A stretch of 64,000 nucleotides of DNA from DATGPD01 sp041398565 (GTDB lineage: Bacteria > Planctomycetota > UBA1135 > UBA2386), in NCBI GenBank assembly GCA_041398565.1, contig JAWKUN010000002.1:1674001-1738000 (forward strand), given 5' to 3'. Positions 19,057 through 27,500 of the stretch are shown piece after piece. Below the pieces are notes generated by a model. It ran no database searches and had not been told where the DNA came from. It saw only the letters and a program-made list of their open reading frames with translations. Both the position numbers and the translations under genes were made by a program. Within the stretch, counting starts at the first letter, position 1, and each line of letters opens with the position of its first letter.

Positions 19057-20580
19057 TCAGTGCAGCAAGGTCTCGGCGCGCCGCAGGCTGGCCGCCTCGA
19101 GCACGTCGTCCTCGCTCACCTCGTCGCGGTCGTCGAGGTCGGCCAGCGTGCGCGCCAGGCGCAGCAGGCGGACGCGGCCGCGGCCGGACATGCGGTAGGT
19201 GGTGATCACGGCGTCCACTGCGTCGAGGACGGCGGACGTGGCGCCGACCACCTCGCGCAGGCGGCGTGCCGGCAGGCGACCGTTGGCGACGAAGCCGCCG
19301 GCGTCGCCGCCGTTGCGCCGGCGCTGGCGTTCGAGCGCCACCAGCACCCGCTCGCGCAACGGTGCCGTCGACCAACTCGGCGGGGGTGCCACGCGCAGGG
19401 CGCTGGCCGGCAGGCTCGGCACCGGCACCTGCACGTCGATGCGATCGAGGAGAGGGCCGGACACGCGGCCGAGGTAGCGGCGCTGCACCACCAGCGAGCA
19501 GGTGCACGCCCGCGTCGGGTGGCCGTGGTAGCCGCATGGGCACGGGTTCATCGCTGCCACCAGCACGCAGTCGGCGGGCATGGTGACGATGCGCTCGGCT
19601 CGGCCGATGGTGATGAAGCGGTCCTCGAGCGGCTGGCGCAGCCCCTCGAGCGCTTCGCGTCGGAACTCGGGCAACTCGTCGAGAAAGAGCACGCCCAGGT
19701 GCGCGAGCGTGACCTCGCCCGGGCGCACGCTCTTGCCGCCGCCCAGAAGGCTGGCGGTGCTACTGCTGTGGTGGGGCGCCCGCACCGGGCGAACGGCGGC
19801 GGAGTCGATGGCGCCGTTCACGCTGTGGATCTTCAAGACCTCCAGGGCCTCTCCCGCCGCCAGCGGTGGCAGCAGCCCGGGCAGCCGGCGCACCAGGGCG
19901 CTCTTGCCCGAACCCGGCGGCCCGACGAAGAGGACGTTGTGGCGGCCGGCGGCGGCGACGGCCAGGGCGCGCTTGGGGGTCTCGTGGCCGCTGATCTCGC
20001 CGAGGTCGGGCACGGCGCCGCGGTCCTCGGGCAGGCGGGCCGGTGTATCCGCGACGTGGTGTTCGCCCCGCAGCCACAGCACCGCCTCGCGCAGGCTGCG
20101 CACGCCGAGGACGTCGATGCCCGGCACCAGCGCCGCGAGGGCGGCGTCGCGGGGATGCAGCAGCAGGGTCTGCCAGCGGGCCGCGCGCGCGGCGAGCGCC
20201 ATCGACACCGACCCCGGCGCCGCGATCACGCGTCCTCGCAGCGAGACCTCACCGTATGCGGCGAGGCCGTGGCAGCGTTCGGGCGGGAACATCCCCGCCG
20301 CGCCGGCGAGCGCGAGAGCCAGGGGCAGGTCGAAGCCGGTGCCGTCCTTCGGCAGACCCGCCGGCACGAAGTTGACCACCGGCACCCCGCGCGGGGCCGG
20401 CAGGTCCTCGGCGGCGAACGCGTCGAGCACGCGGTGGTAGGCCTCGCGGATCGCGGGCCCTACCAGACCCAGCAGGCGGGGTGTGCCGGCTTCGCCGCGC
20501 AGCTTGACCTCGATGGTCACGGGGACGGCGTCGACACCGAGCAGGGTGCCGGAGCCGACGCAGACGGGGGGTTCGCTCAT
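19057..20580 (-). CDS. comM: ComM/YifB-type Mg-chelatase-like AAA+ ATPase
   Basis: A 507-residue protein, the usual family length. The N-terminal Lon-protease-like domain covers about residues 1-170; Walker A GPPGSGKSA is at 220-228, Walker B within GVLFLDELPEF, and a Cys-rich NPCPCGYHGHP ... CTC segment follows near 350, typical of the family. ComM is a hexameric helicase that promotes branch migration during natural transformation. The C-terminal Mg-chelatase domain (SGRGRVRLLRLARTLADL) is present. The ATG at 20580 gives the standard start MSEPPVCVGSGTLLG. No other competence gene is visible in the window. Confidence 0.93.
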   Translation of the reverse strand: MSEPPVCVGSGTLLGVDAVPVTIEVKLRGEAGTPRLLGLVGPAIREAYHRVLDAFAAEDLPAPRGVPVVNFVPAGLPKDGTGFDLPLALALAGAAGMFPPERCHGLAAYGEVSLRGRVIAAPGSVSMALAARAARWQTLLLHPRDAALAALVPGIDVLGVRSLREAVLWLRGEHHVADTPARLPEDRGAVPDLGEISGHETPKRALAVAAAGRHNVLFVGPPGSGKSALVRRLPGLLPPLAAGEALEVLKIHSVNGAIDSAAVRPVRAPHHSSSTASLLGGGKSVRPGEVTLAHLGVLFLDELPEFRREALEGLRQPLEDRFITIGRAERIVTMPADCVLVAAMNPCPCGYHGHPTRACTCSLVVQRRYLGRVSGPLLDRIDVQVPVPSLPASALRVAPPPSWSTAPLRERVLVALERQRRRNGGDAGGFVANGRLPARRLREVVGATSAVLDAVDAVITTYRMSGRGRVRLLRLARTLADLDDRDEVSEDDVLEAASLRRAETLLH

Positions 20581-20745
20581 GCGGCTGGTCGCGGTCGGAA
20601 AAGACCGGCCGAGCGGAGCGCCTGGTGCACATGCCACGCGTCCCTCGCAGCGAGGCGCTCCGCCCGGCTCGATCACGCCTTCCCAGTGGCGCGAAGTGTC
20701 CCGCGGTGACGGGCGTCGCCACCGAAATCGGATCCGGCCGGGCGG

Positions 20746-21138
20746 TCAGGTGCCGAGCTCGGGCGTGCAGCGCGTGGTGAGGTGACGGCGCAAGGCACCG
20801 AGCCCGGCGCGCGACGTTGCGTGCAGGTCGGGGATGCGGTGCAGGCGTGCCAGCGACGAGCCGCGCAGGAGCGTGCGGCCGAACACGACGACTTCGACCT
20901 CGGGGTTGATCGCCCAGATGGCGTCGGCGACCTCGGCCGCAATCGGCGGGGATGTGTCGGGGGCGATCACGAGTAGGTCCAGGTGGCCGCGCACCAGGTA
21001 GTGGGTGCGCGCGCCATCGACGCTCGCCACCGAGAACGCGCGCGCGCCGGCCGCTCGGACGGCCCGCAGCAGTGTGGCCAGCGTGCCGCGGTGGTCGCCG
21101 AGCGCCAGGACCTCGGGTCGGGGGCGCGGTGCGTTCAC
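20746..21138 (-). CDS. Small receiver-like alpha/beta protein, possibly a pseudo-receiver
   Basis: About 130 residues starting at GTG 21138, which is preceded on the minus strand by a good ribosome binding site (GGAGAGG) at suitable spacing. The alternating hydrophobic strands VLALGDHR, DLLVIAPD and VEVVVFGR with helices between resemble a CheY-like receiver. The Asp at the end of DLLVIAPD could match the phospho-acceptor, but the acidic pair at the first strand is only partly kept, so phosphorylation is uncertain. There is no output domain. It lies 165 bp upstream of comM on the same strand. An ATG at 21189 would lengthen it by 17 residues. Confidence 0.55.
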   Translation of the reverse strand: MNAPRPRPEVLALGDHRGTLATLLRAVRAAGARAFSVASVDGARTHYLVRGHLDLLVIAPDTSPPIAAEVADAIWAINPEVEVVVFGRTLLRGSSLARLHRIPDLHATSRAGLGALRRHLTTRCTPELGT

Positions 21139-21341
21139 CCGCCTCTCCCGGCTCGGGCGCGTTCGCTCGGTTTCTCCACGCTCGAGCATCGGACCGGCGG
21201 CGCCCGCGCGTCGAGGTGAGCCGGCACGGAACCATCGCATCGGCGCCAGCCGAGCTCCGGTGGGCTGGAGGCCCGAGGCCGCCTCGCCAAGGCCGCGTCC
21301 GGTCAAGCCGGTCGGCCCGGTGCGCCGATCTCCCCCTTGGC

Positions 21342-22385
21342 ATGCACAGGATCCAGGTCGCGGTTGCCCTCTTCGTCTCCACCGGTCTGGCCCAGACGCT
21401 CGTCGTGCTGCCGCCGTCCCATGCTGCGCGCGAGGCGACTTCGGCCACCAACGTGCCGTTCGGGCGCAGCACGCCCGTGCGCTGTCAGATGGGCTACGAC
21501 GGCGTGCTGGTGCCGCGCGCCGGCACGGTCGATCGCGTTGCCTGGCGTCTGGACGGCGGGCAGACGACGGCCGGCAAGCAGGTCGACATGTCGCTGCACG
21601 CGTCGACCGGTCCGAGGAACGTGCTCACCCTGCAGGTGACCTTCGCGCTCAACGTCGGCAGCGACGACCGCGAGGTAGTGGCGCGGCGGTTGTTGTCGCT
21701 GCCACCTCTGACGTCAGGGCAGACTCCGAACCCGTTCCACGCGCAGGTGCCGTTCGATGCGCCCTTCGCCTACGACCCGCGCCTCGGCGTGCTGCTGCTC
21801 GACGCCACGGTGTTCGCGCAGCCGCCCGGCGACTTCGGCCTCGACCTCACCTACGTGTGCGACAGCCCGGTGGTGCGCTACGGCCCGCCGGGGTGCGGCC
21901 CCCAGGGCGGCGCTCCGTTGCTGGTCGACGCGGCGACGACGCAGGTCATGTGGGGTCAGCCGTTCCACCTGCTCGTGTCGTCGGCGCGACCGGGCAGCGT
22001 CGCCGGCGTGTTCCTCGGCAGCCTCGAGCAGGGCTCGTGGGGTGGCATCACGCTGCCGCTCGACCTGACACCGATCGGCGCTTCTGGCTGCCATCTGTCG
22101 ATCGACACCCTGCTGAGCGCCTACACCGTCGCCGATCCCGCCGGCACCGCCACCTTTCCCTTCGCGTTGCCAGCGCGCCCCGATCTGTTGGGCCAGACGA
22201 TCCGATTCCAGGGCATCGATTTCGACCCGAGCCTCAACGCGCTCGGCATCGTCACCAGCCAGCCGGGCAAGGTGACCGTGTGCGGTTGGGAGCGCGTCGG
22301 CCGGGTGTGGGCCTCGGGCACGACCGCGACCAGCGGGGTGCGCGAGATCGGCGTGGCGCCGCCCGTGGAAGTCCGCCTGCAGTAA
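21342..22385 (+). CDS. Exported protein with shared C-terminal beta module
   Basis: A 347-residue protein with a short signal peptide (MHRIQVAVALFVSTGLAQ). Residues about 25-175 form a beta-sandwich-like domain with no recognised family. From about residue 180 it carries a module common in this window: a Gly/Cys opening (GPPGCGPQGG), VFLGS, PLPLDL-like strand (ITLPLDLTPIG), SGCHLSI, a GTATFPFALP strand and a final LGIVTS strand. Similar ends occur on many planctomycete exported proteins; role unknown. The TAA stop (22383-22385) is the first triplet of a REPIN-like element, so the original C-terminus may have been altered by that insertion. Confidence 0.8.
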   Translation: MHRIQVAVALFVSTGLAQTLVVLPPSHAAREATSATNVPFGRSTPVRCQMGYDGVLVPRAGTVDRVAWRLDGGQTTAGKQVDMSLHASTGPRNVLTLQVTFALNVGSDDREVVARRLLSLPPLTSGQTPNPFHAQVPFDAPFAYDPRLGVLLLDATVFAQPPGDFGLDLTYVCDSPVVRYGPPGCGPQGGAPLLVDAATTQVMWGQPFHLLVSSARPGSVAGVFLGSLEQGSWGGITLPLDLTPIGASGCHLSIDTLLSAYTVADPAGTATFPFALPARPDLLGQTIRFQGIDFDPSLNALGIVTSQPGKVTVCGWERVGRVWASGTTATSGVREIGVAPPVEVRLQ

Positions 22386-22470
22386 CAGATCGGAGTCAGG
22401 CTCCGATGTGTTGGCTTCGCTACGCCAGCGTAACGACCTGCACGCAGTGGAGCCTGACTCCGGTATGTTG
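22383..22470. repeat. REPIN-like inverted repeat element
   Basis: The ends of this 88-bp element form an inverted repeat: CGGAGTCAGGCTCC at 22391-22404 and its exact complement at 22449-22462, with flanks extending the match to about 19 of 22 positions. The left arm is itself a hairpin (ATCGGAG 22389-22395, loop TCAGG, CTCCGAT 22401-22407). The middle contains TTCGCTACG. The same core, in variants, recurs at 32435, 37785 and 56831. The element fills the gap between two exported-protein genes, overlapping the stop codon of the first and ending 7 bp before the ATG of the second. Confidence 0.75.
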
Positions 22471-22477
22471 CAGAAGC

Positions 22478-23644
22478 ATGACGCACTCGCCTTTCCGTCC
22501 CGGTTCGTCTTTCCGGCCGAGTACGGCTCGCCGTCGTTTGTGGTCGGCGATGGCGCTGTCCCTCTGCGGCGGCGGGCTCGCAGCCCAGAACACCTTCCTG
22601 GTCGATGCGAGCGGGCTGCAGGCCGCGATCGACGCTGCGGCGCCCGGCGACGTGCTGCGCGTGCAGTCCGGCAGCCTCGGCTTCAGCGCGCTTCGCATCG
22701 ACAAGCCGCTGGCCATCCACATCGATGCGGGAATCGTGTTCTTCGCGGTCGACACGGCCATCAGCGGCATCCCCGCTGGCACGACGCTCGTCCTGCAGGG
22801 CCTGGATTCCCGGGGAGGTCGTCTGACCGTGCAAGACTGTGCGGGGCCAGTCGTGCTCGCTGGCTGCACTCTGCAGATCAGCGGTGGGACTGTCGTGAGG
22901 CGCTGTGGCGACGTCGCCGTCGAGGATTCGCAGCTCACCGGTGGCCTGTTGGTCGAGAGCTCGACGCTGTTGTTGCACGGCTCGACCGTGCGCGGCCTCG
23001 AACCGGTTCCGCACCTGACCGTCACCACTGGCCCCGCTCTCGACCTCCGCAACTCCGACGTCGGCATCTGCGACTGCACGTTGTGGGGTGGCACCCAGAC
23101 CGTCAGTCCGTTGGGCGATCCTTCGCGGCCGGCGCTCGAACTCGCCGCATCCAGCGCGCGCGCCGCCGGTACGACTTCGTTGGTGGCCGGTAGCGGCGTC
23201 TGGACACAGGACGTCGATGCGGTGTCGGGAAACGGCTCGTTGGTCTACGACGACCGCACGACCTTCGTGCCGCTCTTCAACGGCGCGCCGATCGGGGCGG
23301 GAGTGACGGGCAGTGCGCTCCGCTTGCCGACGGTCGCGGTGACGCGCAGCAGCATCGGCAGCAGTGCGACGTTCACCGGTCGTGGCGAGCCGAACGGCGT
23401 GTTCGGCCTGCTGCTCGGCCTGCCGGGCCCCTCGTTCACGCTGCCGGGCATCGACGGCGCCGGCCGCGTGCGCGGCTTCGTGGTGCTTCTCACCGCCGGC
23501 TTCGACGGGCAGGGCCAGTTCTCCTTCTCCTATGCGGTGCCCAACAACCCGGTGTTGCGCGCTTCGCCGTTCCGCTGGCAGGCGGTCGCCACCGTGGGGT
23601 TGCGCCTCGTCTGGTCGGAGCCGGCCACGGAAGCCCACTTCTGA
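22478..23644 (+). CDS. Exported protein with right-handed beta-helix-like body
   Basis: A 388-residue protein. After an Arg-rich start (FRPSTARRR) comes a hydrophobic signal segment ending GGLAAQ. Residues about 45-290 consist of short strands in a repeating pattern (VVLAGCTLQISGGTVV, VAVEDSQLTGGLLV, LLLHGSTVRGL), typical of parallel beta-helix proteins such as pectate-lyase-like or Omp-like folds. No catalytic set is evident. The last 100 residues (from about 289, GSSATFTGRGEPNGVF) resemble the shared C-terminal module. ATG 22478 is the first after the REPIN-like element; an internal Met at MALSLCGGGL would shorten the signal peptide and is also plausible. Confidence 0.78.
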   Translation: MTHSPFRPGSSFRPSTARRRLWSAMALSLCGGGLAAQNTFLVDASGLQAAIDAAAPGDVLRVQSGSLGFSALRIDKPLAIHIDAGIVFFAVDTAISGIPAGTTLVLQGLDSRGGRLTVQDCAGPVVLAGCTLQISGGTVVRRCGDVAVEDSQLTGGLLVESSTLLLHGSTVRGLEPVPHLTVTTGPALDLRNSDVGICDCTLWGGTQTVSPLGDPSRPALELAASSARAAGTTSLVAGSGVWTQDVDAVSGNGSLVYDDRTTFVPLFNGAPIGAGVTGSALRLPTVAVTRSSIGSSATFTGRGEPNGVFGLLLGLPGPSFTLPGIDGAGRVRGFVVLLTAGFDGQGQFSFSYAVPNNPVLRASPFRWQAVATVGLRLVWSEPATEAHF

Positions 23645-23665
23645 CCATCGACTTCCGGCCACTGA

Positions 23666-24227
23666 GCTGCAAGTGCCGCGGATCCTCGCGCCACGCGCGA
23701 ATTCGGCGATGCCGTTCCGCTTGCCATCGCGCCGAACTCGCTTGTTTCCAGCGGCACTGGAAGCTCCGAGCAACAAAGTGGCCGGGGCCCCTTCTGGTCG
23801 GCGCGAAGCGCCGACTGCAACCAAGCCTTTGGTTGCGGCCCCGGACGCGACGGGCTGCAAGTGCCGCGGATCCTCGCGCCACGCGCGAATTCGGCGATGC
23901 CGTTCCGCTTGCCATCGCGCCCAACTCGCTTGTTTCCAGCGGCACTGGAAGCCCCAGCAACAAAGTGGCCGGGGCCCCTTCTGGTCGGCGCGAAGCGCCG
24001 ACTGCAACCAAGCCTTTGGTTGCGGCCCCGGACGCGACGGGCTGCAAGTGCCGCGGATCCTCGCGCCACGCGCGAATTCGGCGATGCCGTTCCGCTTGCC
24101 ATCGCGCCCAACTCGCTTGTTTCCAGCGGCACTGGAAGCCCCAGCAACAAAGTGGCCGGGGCCCCTTCTGGTCGGCGCGAAGCGCCGACTGCAACCAAGC
24201 CTTTGGTTGCGGCCCCGGACGCGACGA
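23666..24227. repeat. Three tandem copies of a 187-188 bp multi-hairpin unit
   Basis: Units begin at 23666, 23854 and 24041 (GCTGCAAGTGCCGCGG) and end at 24227. Copies 2 and 3 look identical; copy 1 differs by a base change and a 1-bp length difference near its middle. Each unit is packed with inverted repeats. In copy 2: TCGCGC/GCGCGA (23874-23888), TTCCAG/CTGGAA (23934-23950), GTCGGCGC/GCGCCGAC with GAA loop (23984-24002), GCAACCAA/TTGGTTGC with GCCT loop (24004-24023), and a long-range stem CCGGGGCC (23969-23976) with GGCCCCGG (24024-24031) that encloses the last two hairpins. The array starts 22 bp after an exported-protein gene and ends 328 bp before the macroglobulin gene. Open frames crossing it in several phases are artefacts of the period. 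Confidence 0.9.
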
Positions 24228-24417
24228 GACCCTGTGCTGGACCGCCGGCGGATGCTCGGCTTTGGTGGCGTGAAGTGGAGATGTCGGCATGCAAGTTCGT
24301 ACTTGGTCGTCGTCGCCGCCGGGGACCGCTGGCCCACGCAGCGACGCCGCTGGGTCGACCTTGCTCTGGTGCTGGGCCCGCGTCCCGATGCGACTGCGAG
24401 TCCCGAACCTGGCTCTC

Positions 24418-24447
24418 GTGACCCAGCCGTGACCCAGCCGTGACCCA
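24418..24447. repeat. Short direct repeat upstream of the macroglobulin gene
   Basis: The 11-mer GTGACCCAGCC is present twice in tandem (24418-24428, 24429-24439), followed by a partial third copy GTGACCCA (24440-24447). It lies about 110 bp upstream of the ATG at 24556, in a 328-bp stretch without a gene between the hairpin array and that gene. It could be a stacked protein-binding site or simple slippage. I found no clear promoter boxes. Confidence 0.6.
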
Positions 24448-24555
24448 CTTCTGTGCACGGTTTGGAACCGTCGTCGGCGTCCGACCGTTGTGCTCCGGAC
24501 CTGTCGGCCAAGGCTCCGGTCGTCACGATCCGCATCTTCGAGGTCCCTCGCGCTC

Positions 24556-27500
24556 ATGCCACGTTCGCTGAAGCCGTTCTCGTTCGTCGTCTTCCTGTTC
24601 CTCGCCTTGACGGCCGCCGCACTGGGCGATGCGCTACACCGCGGCGAGGAGGCCCTCATTCGCCGCCGCTACGGTGATGCCGTGGTCGCCTTGCAGCAGG
24701 CCTTGGCCGAGGCGACCCCTCAGGATCGCGAGCGCGTCCTGCTCCTCCTCGGCAGTGCCCAGCATCTGGCGGGTGACGGTGCCGGTGCCACGACGACCTA
24801 CCGGCGCCTGGTCGAGGAGGCGCCCACCGGCTACCTGCGCGCCAAGGCCCGCTTCCGGCTGGCCGACACGCTGGCGGCATCCGGGGCGCAGCGCGATGCG
24901 TCGGTGATCTACCGCGAGGAGGTGGAGCGCTTGATCAGCGAACAGCGCAAGGAAGAGGTGGCGGAGACCTACCTCGGGCTGGCCGAGAAGGCACTGCAGG
25001 CGACCAAGCCAGACTTCGCGCGGGCGGTGACGTTCTTCGACCTCGCGCTCGACCTGGGCCTGTCGCCCGACAAGGCGCGCGCGACGCGTCTGCGCGCTGC
25101 CGATGCGCGCTTGTCGGAGGGCAACGCTCAGGACGCGATCGCGCGCCTGCAGCCGTTGGTGCGCGAACTCGATCTGGCGCACGGCAAGCTCAAGGCGATG
25201 CTTCTGCTCGGGCAGGCCAAGCGTGCCGCCAACGACCGCGCCGGCGCGCGCGCGACCTTCGCCGACCTGATCGCCTTGGCTCGGGACAGCGAAGAGGCGG
25301 CCGAGGCTGCCTACCTGACCACGTTGGCGTTCGGTGTGCCGGCGCCGGAGGCGCGCGACGTCGACCGGGCGGTCGCGGCGCTCGCCGCCTTCGCTCAGAC
25401 CTATCCTGGCCACCCCAAGGCCAAGGTGGCGCAGTTCCTCGTTGCCGAGTGCTTGCGCCACGTGGGGCGCAGCGACGCGGCGCTGGCGCAGTACCGCGCC
25501 TTCGTCGCCACCCACGGCCGTGAAGATCTGCCCGAGGTGGCCGCGGCCCGCGCCACCATCGGCGACGTGCTGGCGGCGCAGGGCAAGCTCTCCGAGGCGG
25601 TCGAGGCGTGGCAGGCCTACCTGGCAGCGCACCCCGCGCACCAGGAATGGGAGCGCGTACAGCGCGCGATCGTCGACACCGAGTGGGGGATGGCGACCGC
25701 CGCGTTCGAGCGCGGCTACGAGGCGAAGGACTTCGCCGACGCGCGCCAGCGTCTCGATGCCTTCGCCCGGGCCTACCCGCTCGACGAGCGCAATCCGGAA
25801 GCGCTGCGTCTGTTCGGCGACATGCTGCTGCGCGAGAAGAAGTTCACCGAGGCGGTCACGGCTTTCGAGCGCGGCGTCAAGAAGTACCCGGGCAAGGAGG
25901 CGTCCGGGCACGCGCAGTTCCAGATCGGCGAGATCTACGAGACCGAGCTGTTCGACTACCACGCGGCCCTCGAGGCCTACCGCAAGGTCACCTGGAGTTC
26001 GTTCGTGGGCAAGGCCAAGGCGCGCATCGCCCGGCTCGAGCGCAAGCACCTCGAGCTGAAGACCGAGCGCACCTTCCGCACCGGCGAGAAGGCGAGGTTC
26101 GCGGTGCTGTCCCGCAACGTCGAGAAGCTGCGCGTGCGCGTGTTCCGCCTGGACATGGAGACCTACTTCCGCGCCATGCACGGGGTCTCGAACTTCGAGG
26201 CGCTCGACATCGAGGTGATCGAAGCGGACAAGACCTTCGAGCACGCCACGCCGGAGTACAAGCGCTATCGGCAGACGAGCTGCGACATCGACATCGGCAT
26301 GGACGGGGCCGGAGCCTACGTGGTCAAGGTCGACGACGGCGAGCTGCAGGCCACCACGGTGGTCCTGGTCACCGACATCGGGGTCATCGCCAAGACGTCG
26401 CGACACGAGCTGTTCGTGTTCACGCAGAACCTGAAGGAGGAACGCGTCGAGGGCGGTGTCAAGGTGGTGGTCTCCGACGGCGCCAAGGTGGTGGCCGAGG
26501 GGCAGACCGGTACCGACGGCGTGTACCGCTTCCGAGGCGCGGAGCTCAAGGACTGCACGCAGCTGCGCGTGTTCGCGGTGAGCGCCGCGGGCTCCGGCGC
26601 CGGGGTCCTCGACCTGAGTGGGCTCGGTTACTCGACCGGCCTGCAGCCGGTGGGCTTCCTGTTCACCGACCGGCCGCTGTACGAGCCGGGACAGGTGGCG
26701 CACGTCAAGGGCATCGTGCGCGAGGTGAAGGACGGGCTGTACGCGCTGCCGGCCGGCGGCAAGTACCGCGTGCAGGCGTGGAGCGCCGGCGGCCGGCTGC
26801 TACTGCAGCGCGAGGTCGCGTTCTCGCCGTTCGGCACCTTCGCCGTCGACGTGCCGCTGCCGGCCGAGGCCGAGTTGGGCGACTACCGCGTCGGACTCGA
26901 TCGCGGTGAGGGCGAGACGTTCACCGCGTCGTTCACGGTGGCGCACTACGAGCGGCCGAAGCTGACCATGGACGGCGTGGCCAAGACGCCGGTGGTCTAC
27001 CGCGGCGAGCGCATCGAGGGCACGTTCACCGTGCGCTACTTCTTCGGCGAGCCGGCGGCCGGCAAGCGTGTGCACTACTTCCTGCAGATGCCGGACGGCG
27101 CCCGCGTCGAGGGCGACGGCGTCACCAACGCGCTCGGCGAGGTGACGTTCGCCTTCGACTCGCAGGACTTCGCCGAAGAGGCGCTCGCCGTGGTGCAGGC
27201 AGACGTGGTGGAGGAGGGCGTGCAGGCGATCTGCGTCGTGCCCATCGCTACCACCGAGTTCGCGCCGGTGCTGTCGACCGTGCGCGACGTCTATCTCGCA
27301 GGCGAGCGCTTCGATCTCGACGTCGAGCTGAAGGACCGCGCCGGCAAGCCGTTGGCGCGCACCGGCGAAGCGGTGCTGTTGCGGCGCGAGAAGCGCTACA
27401 GCGGGATCGCCGAGGTCGAGGTGGCGCGTCAGTCGTTCACCACCACGGCCGCCGACGGCAAGGCGAGGGTCGCGTTCACGGCAGCCAAGGGGGGCGACCA

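Noticed and set aside
23666..24227. CRISPR array
   Set aside because: Units are 187-188 bp, contiguous and without unique spacers, and no cas gene is present.
23490..24659. Open frames on both strands crossing the 187-188 bp tandem array
   Set aside because: The repeated peptide segments appear in different phases because the period is not a multiple of three in each copy; the array is better explained by its inverted repeats.
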